Below are positions 32,304-40,295 of a stretch of DNA of 55,429 nucleotides, piece after piece. The notes under the pieces are model-generated. The model did not search any database. It was not told the origin of the DNA and saw only the letters and a list, made by a program, of their open reading frames with translations. Position 1 is the stretch's first letter. Each line of letters opens with the position of its first letter. The DNA comes from Balneolales bacterium (GTDB taxonomy: Bacteria; Bacteroidota; Rhodothermia; Balneolales; HLUCCA01), in the NCBI GenBank assembly GCA_024711145.1, contig JANJTJ010000051.1, positions 1 to 55,429 on the forward strand, read 5' to 3'. Made by a program: the position numbers and the translations under genes.

Positions 32304-34625
32304 ATGAAAACCTTGCTCATCCTTTTCGTTTCGGCCTTTTTCCCCATGGGGATCGCGGCACAAACCACCATTTCCGGCATCGTGACGGATGCATCCGATG
32401 GGAAGCCGTTGAATGCGGCCACCCTCCAGGTCGAAAACACCTATCGGGGTACGGTTACCAACAGCGACGGAGCTTTCCGCATCACGGTTCCCTCGGTGCC
32501 GGCGGTATTGCTGGTACGTTTCATCGGGTACGAATCGGCCCGCATCGAGCTCGCGGCACCGCCCACCGAGCCCCTTCAGATCCGGCTCAAGCCCATCCAG
32601 GTGGAGATGCGGGAAGTGGTGGTAACCGGGGAGGACCCGGCCTTGCACATCATGCGGCAGGTGATCCGCCGCAAACAGGAGTGGAGGGCCCGGTTGGAGA
32701 ACTATCAGGCCGAGGCCTATTCGAGGCAGCGGTTGGAGAACGATACCGCCATCGTGACCATCACGGAAAGTGTGAGCGATGCCTATTGGGACCGAAAGCG
32801 CGGCACCCGGGAGGTGATCCGCTGGAAACAGCAGACCAGCAATGTGGATGCCACCGAGAACTTCGCCGCCGCCACATTCATCCCGAATCTGTACGACGAC
32901 AACATCGAGATCATGGGTTTCGACATGGTGGGCCCCACCCACCCCGATGCGCTCGATTTCTACCATTTCAAGCTGGAAGGATTCCGACAGATCGACGACC
33001 GCACCATATTCGACATCCGGGTATGGCCCAAACGTCGCCTGCAGCCCACCTTCGTGGGTATGATCGCCGTGCAGGATGTGGAATACGCCATGATCCTGGC
33101 CGACCTCAAACCCAGCGAATCGGTCCTGTTTCCGCCGCCCATCCAAGAATTCGGATTGCATTACGCCCAGCAATACCGCGATTTCGGCGACGGCTTCTGG
33201 CTTCCGGTGGATGTGCGCATCGAAGGCACCATCCGCATCGGATTTCCAGGCCTGCGGTTCCCCCCGTTCAATTTCCATCAACTCTCCCGACTGGACCGTT
33301 ACCGGGTGAACGAGGGTGTGCCGGACAGTTTGTATGAACTGAACCGCCGGTTGACGGTAGACAGCCTTTCGGTGGCCTCGGGCCGAAATCCGCTCGCAGA
33401 GGCCGATTTCGCCGTGCCCCTGGATGCCCGGGAGCAAGCCACCTACGCCCGCAACGACAGCACCATGACCTTCGAGAAGGCGTTCCGCCCGACGGGTGCC
33501 CTGGCCCGATTTGTCGAAATGGATGAGGAATCGGATGGTGATTCGGGCGATAGCCGCCCTCAGGGTCCGTTCGGTCGCCTGTTCGGCGGGCTCGCACCCC
33601 AACTCTGGTACAACCGGTCCAGTGCCGTGCATCTGGGGGGTACCTACCGGTTGCCGGTTCCGGGCAAGGTCCGCTATGAGGTGCAAGGCGGGTACGATTT
33701 CGGCCCGGAGACGGCCTTCTACGGAGGACGGATCTTCCGGAACGGGACCTGGGGTTGGTCGGCCGAATACCGATACGGATTGGAAACCCGGCACCAGGAT
33801 GCCGATTTCAACCTCTTCATGACGTCCATGATGCCTGTTTTCGGGCTGAACGACTACCACGACCTGTACCGCTCGGAAAAAGTATCGGTCGAGGTTTCGC
33901 GGGCCTGGCGGGCCCTGGACGGGCGCTGGACCCTGTCGGCCTACCAGGAGCGGGTGTCGTCGGTCGGGGTGGCGACCAACTGGAGCATACCGGGAGGCGT
34001 GATCCAACCGCCGGTACCCGCCGTTAATGCCGGTACCTACGCATTCGTTCGTGCGGGCCTTCAGGCGGGCGAAGTGATACCGTTCGGTGTATTGGGTGGC
34101 AACAGCTTCGCCGGGTTCGTGGAGGCATCCGATGCCGGATTCGTCCGGGCTCGGGGCGAGGTCACCTTCCGCATGGAAACCTTCCTCCGCCGCCGGTTCC
34201 TGCCCAACGTCCTGGATGTGCTGATTCAGGGTGGAACGGTATTGGGAGATCCCAAAGCACCGTATCTGAACCGGTTGGATGGATCGTTGGGATGGTTCAC
34301 CCCGTTCGGTACGCTCAAGACCCTGCCATCGGCCGCCTACGAAGGCCGCCATGCGGTAGCGGTACATCTGGAGCACAATTTCCGGACGGTACCCTTCGAA
34401 TTGCTGGGGTTGGACGGCTTGGCGAAAAAAGGGGTGGGCGTCATCCTCACGGCATCGGGTGCCAAGACCTGGGATGGCCCCGGTGGCCGGTATTCGACCG
34501 GAGGCATCCATCGGGAGGTCGGTGTGTCCATCAACAGTCTGTTCGGATTGTTGCGGGTGGACACCTCCTACCGGCTCGATCGCCCGGGATTCTATGCGGG
34601 CCTCTCCTTCGCCCGCTTTTTCTAA
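32304..34625 (+). CDS. DUF5686 outer-membrane protein with carboxypeptidase-like regulatory domain
   Basis: 773 residues from ATG at 32304. Signal peptide MKTLLILFVSAFFPMGIAAQ; a CarboxypepD_reg-like domain (TISGIVTDASDGKPLNAATL through RFIGYESARIEL, about 22-95); then the DUF5686 region (ALHIMRQVIRRKQEWRARLE with YQAEAYSRQRLE). The C-terminal two-thirds is beta-strand-rich, ending GFYAGLSFARFF with the terminal Phe of outer-membrane barrels. The family is widespread in Bacteroidota and of unproven role. It lies 9 bp upstream of the PorZ-like gene, so both are probably co-transcribed. The start is 59 bp from the divergent tRNA-Arg. Confidence 0.9.
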   Translation: MKTLLILFVSAFFPMGIAAQTTISGIVTDASDGKPLNAATLQVENTYRGTVTNSDGAFRITVPSVPAVLLVRFIGYESARIELAAPPTEPLQIRLKPIQVEMREVVVTGEDPALHIMRQVIRRKQEWRARLENYQAEAYSRQRLENDTAIVTITESVSDAYWDRKRGTREVIRWKQQTSNVDATENFAAATFIPNLYDDNIEIMGFDMVGPTHPDALDFYHFKLEGFRQIDDRTIFDIRVWPKRRLQPTFVGMIAVQDVEYAMILADLKPSESVLFPPPIQEFGLHYAQQYRDFGDGFWLPVDVRIEGTIRIGFPGLRFPPFNFHQLSRLDRYRVNEGVPDSLYELNRRLTVDSLSVASGRNPLAEADFAVPLDAREQATYARNDSTMTFEKAFRPTGALARFVEMDEESDGDSGDSRPQGPFGRLFGGLAPQLWYNRSSAVHLGGTYRLPVPGKVRYEVQGGYDFGPETAFYGGRIFRNGTWGWSAEYRYGLETRHQDADFNLFMTSMMPVFGLNDYHDLYRSEKVSVEVSRAWRALDGRWTLSAYQERVSSVGVATNWSIPGGVIQPPVPAVNAGTYAFVRAGLQAGEVIPFGVLGGNSFAGFVEASDAGFVRARGEVTFRMETFLRRRFLPNVLDVLIQGGTVLGDPKAPYLNRLDGSLGWFTPFGTLKTLPSAAYEGRHAVAVHLEHNFRTVPFELLGLDGLAKKGVGVILTASGAKTWDGPGGRYSTGGIHREVGVSINSLFGLLRVDTSYRLDRPGFYAGLSFARFF

Positions 34626-34634
34626 CTTGGGCGC

Positions 34635-36956
34635 ATGCGCAAACTCCTGCATGCGGCCTGCCTCATCCTCCTGCTTCCCGTATCCGAACTCCACGCGCAA
34701 GCCGTGGATGTATGGAACACCTACTCCTCCTACCGCACCGTCCGGGATCTGGCCGCAGATCCCGACGGCGGTTGGTGGATCGCCACTTCCGGTGGCGTAC
34801 TGCACAGGACCGCCCAAGGCACGTTCCTGAGATACGGCCGCATCGACGGCCTCTACGACACGGATGTGCTCACGGTAGCCGTAGAACCGGCCACCAGGAC
34901 CGTATGGTTCGGGTTTGCCGACGGCACCCTGAACCGGTACGATCTGGATGGCAAAACCTGGTCCACCCTGACCGATATCGCCAGGAACGACCGCTTCGCC
35001 ACCCGCCGGATAAACCGGTTGGTCGGCCGCGACGGCATGGTATGGGCCGCTACGGATTTCGGAATCGTCATTTTGGACGCCCAGCGCTCGCGTGTGAACG
35101 ATTCCTACACCAATTTGGGTCAATTCGGGTCGGGAACGGCGGTTTACGATCTCGATTTCGTTGGAAACGCGGTATGGGCGGCTACGGAATCCGGGTTGGC
35201 CATCGGCGATCCGGCCTTGGGCGATCTGCTGGTTTCGGCCAACTGGCGCAATCGGACATCGGCGGACGGCCTACCCGACGGTGGTATCAGAACCTTGGCT
35301 TGGCAGGGTGGTTTATTGTTCGCTGCCACCGCAACGCACCATGCCACCGGCGACGGAACCACCTTTGCGGTAGATGACTTCTGGAACGGCCCGGTGGTGC
35401 GGTTGCAGCGTTGGTCCGACGGATCGGTTACCGCCCTACAGCAAAGCCGGGTAATGCGTACGGTTTCGGGTGCGGCACCCACCGAGGTGCTTACCGCCGG
35501 CGCCGGTGAACGTTTGACGGCGTATCTGGAATCGGCCGGCACACGCATCGCCGGCACCTTCAGCGACGGACTCCGCATCTCCACGCCGGGTGGTGGCACC
35601 GAATCGGTGGCACTTACCGGACCCTACTACAATCTGGCGGCCCGTTTGACCATGGGCAACGGGTTGCTGGCGGTAGCCAACAGCAGCGCGCCCGGGCAGA
35701 ACTCCATCGGCATTCTGGCTACCGGTCTGAGTCTGTATGATGGGGAAACCTGGGTCAATGAAAACGCCCGCACCCGCGCCGATTTCGCCACCCTCAACCT
35801 GAACAGCCTGTTCCGGGTGCTGTGGGCCCGGAACGCCTTCTGGTTCGGTGCCTGGGGGCCCGGAGTCGTCCGCTACGACCCCGCCGATGGCTCGGTGCGC
35901 AGGTTCGACGCATCGGCATATGATTTGCCCGGAGTGGACGGGATTCCATCCTATCAGGTCACCATCGGCCTGACCGAAGGCGCCGATGGGCGGATATGGG
36001 TGGCGCAATGGGCCAACCGCACCCGCCCCTTGGCCGCTTACGACGAGGCCACCGATACCTGGACGAGCTACCCCATCTCCAGCGCCGTACCGACGGGAAC
36101 CCAATACCACGGGGTGATGGCCGACAGTTACGGGCAATTGTGGATTCCGCTGATGACTCCGGCCCTGCAAGGCCGGGGGTTGCTGGTGTTGCGGGTGGCC
36201 GAAGACGGCACCCAAACCGCATACCGTCTGAACCGGGAGGAAGCCCAGGGAGCCTTGCCCAACGAAGCCGTGAAAGCCCTGGTTCAAGATCGGAACGGTG
36301 AAATCTGGGTCGGAACCGAGCGGGGCGTGGTCCGATTCCTATTTCCGGACCGCATCATCGAAGGCACGGCGGCCGAACGGCGCAGCACGCCACTGATCAA
36401 CGAAGATCCGACCGCCTCGGATCGGGTGCTCTTGCGCGACATACGGGTTACGGCCATCGCCGTGGATGCCGCCAACCGGAAATGGATCGGTACCGAAACC
36501 GATGGGGTCTGGTTGGTTTCGGCGGAAGGTGGCCGCGTGGTACGGCATTTCACAAGGGACAACAGCCCGCTGCCCACCAACCGCATCGAATCCATCACCA
36601 TCCACGATGCCACCGGCGAGGTATTCTTCGGGACCAACGCCGGCATTGTGGGGTATGTGGCCGAAACCAGGTCGCCCGAAACCACCATGCGCGAATTGGA
36701 TGTGTATCCGAATCCGTACCGCTATGCCGAGCACGACGGTACCTCCATGGTGATCGATGGTTTGGAGGATGAATCGGTGATCCGGGTGTTGACGGCCGAC
36801 GGCCGCCTCCTCCGACGGATCGATGCCGCCGGGGGCAGGGCCACCTGGGATGGCCGCGACGCCACCGGCTCACGTGTGGCTACCGGCATCTACATGGTGG
36901 TGGCCACCAACCCGACCGGTGGTCGTGCCGTGGGTCGGGTGCTGGTCATCCGGTAA
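34635..36956 (+). CDS. porZ: PorZ-like type IX secretion component (two-propeller, sorting domain)
   Basis: 773 residues from ATG at 34635. Signal peptide MRKLLHAACLILLLPVSELH, then AQ. The N-terminal propeller has the PorZ opening VWNTYSSYRTVRDLAADPDG, then RYGRIDGLYDTDVLTVAVEP, WFGFADGTLNRYDL, ATDFGIVILD and AATESGLAIGD. The second propeller contains two-component-regulator blades (GEIWVGTERGVVRF, RKWIGTETDGVWLV). The C-terminal domain (LDVYPNPYRYAEHD to TGIYMVVATNPTG) is a type IX sorting domain. PorZ binds A-LPS at the surface and works with the PorU sortase. No other por gene is in the window. It is followed by the terminator that serves the convergent ompA-like gene. Confidence 0.78.
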   Translation: MRKLLHAACLILLLPVSELHAQAVDVWNTYSSYRTVRDLAADPDGGWWIATSGGVLHRTAQGTFLRYGRIDGLYDTDVLTVAVEPATRTVWFGFADGTLNRYDLDGKTWSTLTDIARNDRFATRRINRLVGRDGMVWAATDFGIVILDAQRSRVNDSYTNLGQFGSGTAVYDLDFVGNAVWAATESGLAIGDPALGDLLVSANWRNRTSADGLPDGGIRTLAWQGGLLFAATATHHATGDGTTFAVDDFWNGPVVRLQRWSDGSVTALQQSRVMRTVSGAAPTEVLTAGAGERLTAYLESAGTRIAGTFSDGLRISTPGGGTESVALTGPYYNLAARLTMGNGLLAVANSSAPGQNSIGILATGLSLYDGETWVNENARTRADFATLNLNSLFRVLWARNAFWFGAWGPGVVRYDPADGSVRRFDASAYDLPGVDGIPSYQVTIGLTEGADGRIWVAQWANRTRPLAAYDEATDTWTSYPISSAVPTGTQYHGVMADSYGQLWIPLMTPALQGRGLLVLRVAEDGTQTAYRLNREEAQGALPNEAVKALVQDRNGEIWVGTERGVVRFLFPDRIIEGTAAERRSTPLINEDPTASDRVLLRDIRVTAIAVDAANRKWIGTETDGVWLVSAEGGRVVRHFTRDNSPLPTNRIESITIHDATGEVFFGTNAGIVGYVAETRSPETTMRELDVYPNPYRYAEHDGTSMVIDGLEDESVIRVLTADGRLLRRIDAAGGRATWDGRDATGSRVATGIYMVVATNPTGGRAVGRVLVIR

Positions 36957-36989
36957 AAAAAAAGGCGCCCCGCCGGAAAGCGGGACGCC
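36955..36989 (-). terminator. Intrinsic terminator of the OmpA-like gene
   Basis: Stem GGCGCCCCGC (36964-36973) with GCGGGACGCC (36980-36989), followed on the minus strand by nine T (36963-36955). Ends about 28 bp after the ompA-like stop. No T-run on the plus side, so it mainly serves the minus strand. Confidence 0.85.
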
Positions 36990-37017
36990 TTGGGGGTCCG
37001 TTCAGGACCGTTTCGGA

Positions 37018-37968
37018 TCAGTTCCGGGGAGCGAAGGGCAGGGGAGAAACCGGAACGGATTCGGCGCGGCGGTTGGCGCGGCAGCCTTTTCCGTTGGTGT
37101 CGTCCACGGCGCAGGGCACCGGAGCTTTGCCGAGGCCGCGGGCTTCGATACGGTCGGCGGCGATGCCGTTACTCGTGTAGAAGTCGCGAACGGCGTTGGC
37201 ACGACGTACGGAGAGGCGCAGGTTGTACTGGTCGCCGCCCACGTGGTCGGTGTAGGCATCCACACGCACTTTGAAGTTGGGTGCGTTCTTCAGCATGTTC
37301 ACGTTGTTGGTCAGCGTGGTGGCCGCTTCGGCGTCGATGTCGGAGCGGTCGAATGCGAAGTTCACGTTGCCGAGGGTGCGGATGTATTTCGGGTCGGAAT
37401 TGTCGCGGGGGTTGGTACCCATCTGAACTTCCTGGCCGTCGGTGAAGCCGTCGCCATCCGAATCCGGATTGTTGGGATCGGAATTGTGGCGGTTCACTTC
37501 ATCGTAATCGCTCAATCCGTCGTTGTCGCTGTCGGCGGAATTGGGATTGGTGCGGTAGCGGTTGATTTCGTCGCCATCGGAGAGGCCGTCACCATCGCTG
37601 TCGGCGTTCTTGGGGTTGGTGCGGTGCACTTTCACCTCGTTGCCATCGCTCAGACCGTCGCCATCGGTATCGGCGTTGTTGGGGTCGGTTTGGTGCGTCA
37701 TCACCTCTTCGTAATCCGTGAGGCCGTCGTTGTCGGAATCGGCACGGAGCGGGTTGGTGTTGTGCGTGTAGAGCTCGTCGTAATCGTTGAGGCGGTCGTT
37801 GTCGGTGTCGCGGGCCTTGAGCTGTTCGGGCGTGAGGCTGCGGAGGTAGTCGAGCGTGATTTCCGTAGGTTCAGCGGGAACCGTGGGGACGTCTTCGGTC
37901 GAACCACAAGCGCCGAGCAGGCCGGCAAGGACTACCGGTGCCAGGCGGGAGAGGTAACGGTTGTTCAT
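37018..37968 (-). CDS. OmpA-family lipoprotein with thrombospondin-type-3 repeats
   Basis: 316 residues from ATG at 37968. Lipobox AGLLGAC, Cys21. Residues about 50-190 hold six tandem repeats of about 23 residues built on D-S-D-x-D-G-L-S-D-x-D-E, ending NP-x-x-A; such repeats bind calcium. The C-terminal OmpA domain (about 205-310) has NFAFDRSDIDAEA and YTDHVGGDQYNLRLSVRRA, with the Asp and Arg that bind peptidoglycan. It probably links the outer membrane to the wall. It has its own strong promoter (38020-38050), an inverted repeat across it, and a terminator at 36955-36989, so it is a single-gene unit. Confidence 0.94.
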   Translation of the reverse strand: MNNRYLSRLAPVVLAGLLGACGSTEDVPTVPAEPTEITLDYLRSLTPEQLKARDTDNDRLNDYDELYTHNTNPLRADSDNDGLTDYEEVMTHQTDPNNADTDGDGLSDGNEVKVHRTNPKNADSDGDGLSDGDEINRYRTNPNSADSDNDGLSDYDEVNRHNSDPNNPDSDGDGFTDGQEVQMGTNPRDNSDPKYIRTLGNVNFAFDRSDIDAEAATTLTNNVNMLKNAPNFKVRVDAYTDHVGGDQYNLRLSVRRANAVRDFYTSNGIAADRIEARGLGKAPVPCAVDDTNGKGCRANRRAESVPVSPLPFAPRN

Positions 37969-38001
37969 GGTTGAGTACGTGGTCAGGTGATGGGTAGGGT
38001 A

Positions 38002-38031
38002 GATGGTATTATCGGGTAGCAAAATACCATC
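38002..38031. promoter_or_regulatory. Inverted repeat spanning the ompA-like promoter -7 box
   Basis: GATGGTATT (38002-38010), 12 bp, AATACCATC (38023-38031): perfect 9-bp arms. The right arm contains most of the -7 box of the ompA-like gene and the transcription start would fall in the loop. It could be an operator, or the 5' hairpin of the mRNA. Confidence 0.55.
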
Positions 38032-38050
38032 CACCGGTCTCGAACCCAAA
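38020..38050 (-). promoter_or_regulatory. Promoter of the OmpA-like gene
   Basis: On the minus strand TTTG (38050-38047), exactly 20 bp, TATTTTG (38026-38020): a near-perfect Bacteroidota-type -33/-7 promoter. Predicted 5' leader of about 45 nt before ATG at 37968. Confidence 0.65.
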
Positions 38051-38069
38051 CGGATTCCGTGATGGAAAA

Positions 38070-38102
38070 ATTGGATGGATCGTTTCCGTAGTGGTATATT
38101 TG
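38070..38102 (+). promoter_or_regulatory. Promoter of tRNA-Ala
   Basis: ATTG (38070-38073), 21 bp, TATATTTG (38095-38102), 9 bp before the mature tRNA 5' end. Exact match to TAnnTTTG. Confidence 0.6.
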
Positions 38103-38111
38103 CGTCCCTTC

Positions 38112-38185
<74 letters not shown>

Positions 38186-38188
38186 CAA

Positions 38189-38221
38189 GCCCGTCCGGTT
38201 CCACACCGGGCGGGCTTTTTT
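38189..38221 (+). terminator. Intrinsic terminator after tRNA-Ala
   Basis: Stem GCCCGTCCGGT (38189-38199) with ACCGGGCGGGC (38205-38215), then TTTTTT. It isolates the tRNA from the operon starting at 38296. Confidence 0.9.
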
Positions 38222-38255
38222 GTTTCCGGGAACACCGTAGAGGCGATCAGGTTCC

Positions 38256-38272
38256 ACCGGTTGAGAACCGGT
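38256..38272. promoter_or_regulatory. Candidate operator palindrome of the FecR-cyclase operon
   Basis: ACCGGTTGAGAACCGGT: perfect 7-bp arms around GAG. The -33 element GTTG of the operon promoter lies inside it (38260-38263), so a protein bound here would block RNA polymerase. Confidence 0.5.
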
Positions 38273-38290
38273 CCCCATATCCTTAAGTTG
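38260..38290 (+). promoter_or_regulatory. Promoter of the FecR-CHASE2 cyclase operon
   Basis: GTTG (38260-38263), 20 bp, TAAGTTG (38284-38290), six bases before ATG at 38296. The spacing would put the transcription start at or next to the start codon, so the message may be nearly leaderless. Confidence 0.45.
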
Positions 38291-38295
38291 CCGCT

Positions 38296-39480
38296 ATGTG
38301 GAGCAAAACCATCCGTCTAGTACCGCTGCTGTTCCTGTTGGGAACGGCGGGTCTGCGCGCCCAGAACGCTCCGGGCGATGTGGAAGTGGATGTCACCCTG
38401 TCTGAGGCGGTCACGAAGGCCCAGGCCCTCACCTTGTCCACCCTGGGGGTCGACGCCCGAGGCAAGGGGCAGAATGTGATGCAACTGATCATCCGGAACC
38501 GTACCAATGCGGTGGTTTCGGACCTGTTCCTGCATATCCGCGTGGAGGTCTCCGGAATCGGGTTGGTGGCCGATGCCTATTCCGAACCCAATTATCCGTT
38601 CTCCTTGCAGCCCAACCAGGTGGTGGTGGGCAACAACAACAATATGGACAACGGCATCCCCGGCATCCGTGAGACGGTGGTGATGGCCAGCGACATCACA
38701 CCCGAGGGCGAGGATTTCATCGAGAGTCTGGAAGGGGCCACCCGCTTGCCCGACCACGTGTACACGGTAACCATCGAAATCTACCAGGGTGGGAACCGCT
38801 ACCGGAACGGACGCCTGCTCAGCTCCACGACCGAATCGATCGGCAGCCGGCCCATTACCAATTCGGTCGATTTCAACATCATCGCACCGGGCGGCCCTCT
38901 GGGAAGCGACGAATCGTTGACATCCACTCAGCCCCCGTTCCGTTGGGAAGGGCCCTCGAACACACCCTACCGCCTCATCCTGGTGGAAGAACCCACGGGC
39001 GGCGGCAGCCCCGAAGCATTGATCCAGGCGGCCTTGTCCACGGCGCCCACCCAGGGCGGCACATCGGCAGGTTCCCTGTTGGAGAACGAATACGCCGACC
39101 TGATCCTGAATTCGACCAGTTATTTCTACCCGGCCAGCGGCGTCAAACGCCTTCAGGCCGGCAAACGGTACTATTGGCAGGTGTTCGCCCAGATCCGAAC
39201 GGCGACCGGCGTGGAATCCCGCCCGAGTGCGGTCTATACGTTCACGATCCGAAGCCCGCAGAACGACCAACGCCAGGAACTGCAGAAGGAGTTGGTGCCG
39301 GCCATCAGCTCGCTGAATCCTGAAACCGCCGCCAAAGTGCTCGACCTGGTGAACCAGGGCTTCTCGGTGGACAAGATGGTGGTGGATGGTCGGGAAATTT
39401 CGGGCGCCCAACTGGTCGCCTTCTTCGAAGAATTCTTACGCAAGGTGGAGCGCGGTGAAATCGTGGTTGTCAACCGTTAA
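38296..39480 (+). CDS. Exported protein of unknown family (first gene of FecR-cyclase operon)
   Basis: 394 residues from ATG at 38296. Signal peptide MWSKTIRLVPLLFLLGTAGL, then RAQ. Three parts can be told apart: an Ig-like strand-rich region (about 25-190, with NVMQLIIRNRTNAVVSDLFL and HVYTVTIEIYQGGNRYRN); a fibronectin-like region (about 200-325: PPFRWEGPSNTPYRLILVEE to GKRYYWQVFAQIRTATGVES); and a C-terminal helical tail (QELQKELVPAISSLNPETAA to FFEEFLRKVERGEIVV). No domain recognised with confidence. Probably periplasmic or at the outer membrane. Its 3' end overlaps the start of the FecR gene by 26 bp, so translation is likely coupled. Confidence 0.85.
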   Translation: MWSKTIRLVPLLFLLGTAGLRAQNAPGDVEVDVTLSEAVTKAQALTLSTLGVDARGKGQNVMQLIIRNRTNAVVSDLFLHIRVEVSGIGLVADAYSEPNYPFSLQPNQVVVGNNNNMDNGIPGIRETVVMASDITPEGEDFIESLEGATRLPDHVYTVTIEIYQGGNRYRNGRLLSSTTESIGSRPITNSVDFNIIAPGGPLGSDESLTSTQPPFRWEGPSNTPYRLILVEEPTGGGSPEALIQAALSTAPTQGGTSAGSLLENEYADLILNSTSYFYPASGVKRLQAGKRYYWQVFAQIRTATGVESRPSAVYTFTIRSPQNDQRQELQKELVPAISSLNPETAAKVLDLVNQGFSVDKMVVDGREISGAQLVAFFEEFLRKVERGEIVVVNR

Positions 39481-40258
39481 GTTCGGAACGTCCTTGGTGG
39501 CGCTCCTGGTGGCCGGGCTGATGTCCGGTTCCACGCCCGAAGCCGGGCTCCATACCGCCATGACCGCCTCCGAGCGGGCCTGGTTGGAAACCCTGGTGAA
39601 CGCGGACGGCGAACGCCCGCTGGCCATCGTGCGCCGGTTCCGCCCGGATGTGGACGTTCGCGAAAGCCGCAGGCCCGGCTGGGTGCCGGCCCGCGTGGCC
39701 TATCCCCTCTACGACCGTGACACCCTGCGCACCGAAGGCGACGGTTATGCCGTGATCCAACTGATCGACAACAGCCTGGCCCGCGTTAGGCCGAATTCGG
39801 TGCTGGTGGTTCGCGGCGAGCAGAACAAACGTGGCGGGCTCAATTCCCGCATCCAGGTGGAAAGCGGCGAGGTGAACCTCCGGGTTGAAGGCCGTGTGAG
39901 CGAATATGAGGTATCTACCCCGACGGCCGTAGCCGCCGTGAAAGGCACCGAATTCGATACCGAAGTTTTGGGAGACGGTAGTACGGTGGTAACCTGCTAC
40001 ACCGGTGTGGTGGAAGTGACCGCCACCAATTCGCGCCAGGTGCAATCGCTCACGCGCCGCCGCCGTGCCGTTGTGGATTCGGAAGGCGAACAGATCCGCA
40101 CCGAAACGGTTTCGAACCGGGAAGTCCGCGACAATCAGAATGAATACAATCAGCTCGACAGCAGCACGGCCCCGAAAATCTTGCGGTTGCGGTTCGTGAA
40201 TGCCGACGGCCAGGTCCAGGAAATCGAAATCCAGTATTTCGAGAAACAGAATCCCTGA
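39455..40258 (+). CDS. FecR-domain exported protein
   Basis: 267 residues from GTG at 39455, inside the end of the previous gene; it gives a signal-like N-terminus (VKSWLSTVKFGTSLVALLVA, then GLMSG). The FecR domain (about 70-190) is clear: LRTEGDGYAVIQLIDNSLAR, RPNSVLVVRGEQN, IQVESGEVNLRV, VSTPTAVAAVKGTEFDTEVL, STVVTCYTGVVEV. Free-standing secreted FecR proteins of this type are not anti-sigma factors: no DUF4880 helix, no TonB partner and no ECF sigma gene are nearby. Paired with CHASE2 cyclases in other bacteria it is thought to act as an extracytoplasmic partner, but its ligand is unknown. 37 bp to the next gene. Confidence 0.87.
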   Translation: MKSWLSTVKFGTSLVALLVAGLMSGSTPEAGLHTAMTASERAWLETLVNADGERPLAIVRRFRPDVDVRESRRPGWVPARVAYPLYDRDTLRTEGDGYAVIQLIDNSLARVRPNSVLVVRGEQNKRGGLNSRIQVESGEVNLRVEGRVSEYEVSTPTAVAAVKGTEFDTEVLGDGSTVVTCYTGVVEVTATNSRQVQSLTRRRRAVVDSEGEQIRTETVSNREVRDNQNEYNQLDSSTAPKILRLRFVNADGQVQEIEIQYFEKQNP

Positions 40259-40295
40259 TCGGTTTCAGGGACGACAGTCGTAAATCGAAGGTCAG

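Noticed and set aside
34623-34629. TAACTTG just before porZ, and again at 23287-23293 before the DUF4293 gene, as leaderless promoters
   Set aside because: At both places the TAA or TGA belongs to the stop region of the upstream gene and no NTTG lies 19-21 bp upstream, so chance is as likely.
37440-37840. Regular DNA repeats that could suggest a CRISPR or satellite array
   Set aside because: They are in-frame 69-bp units encoding calcium-type protein repeats of the OmpA-like lipoprotein, with no uniform spacers.
39455-40258. FecR protein as anti-sigma regulator of a TonB iron-uptake system
   Set aside because: No ECF sigma gene and no TonB-dependent receptor or plug domain is nearby. It has a signal sequence and no cytoplasmic anti-sigma segment.
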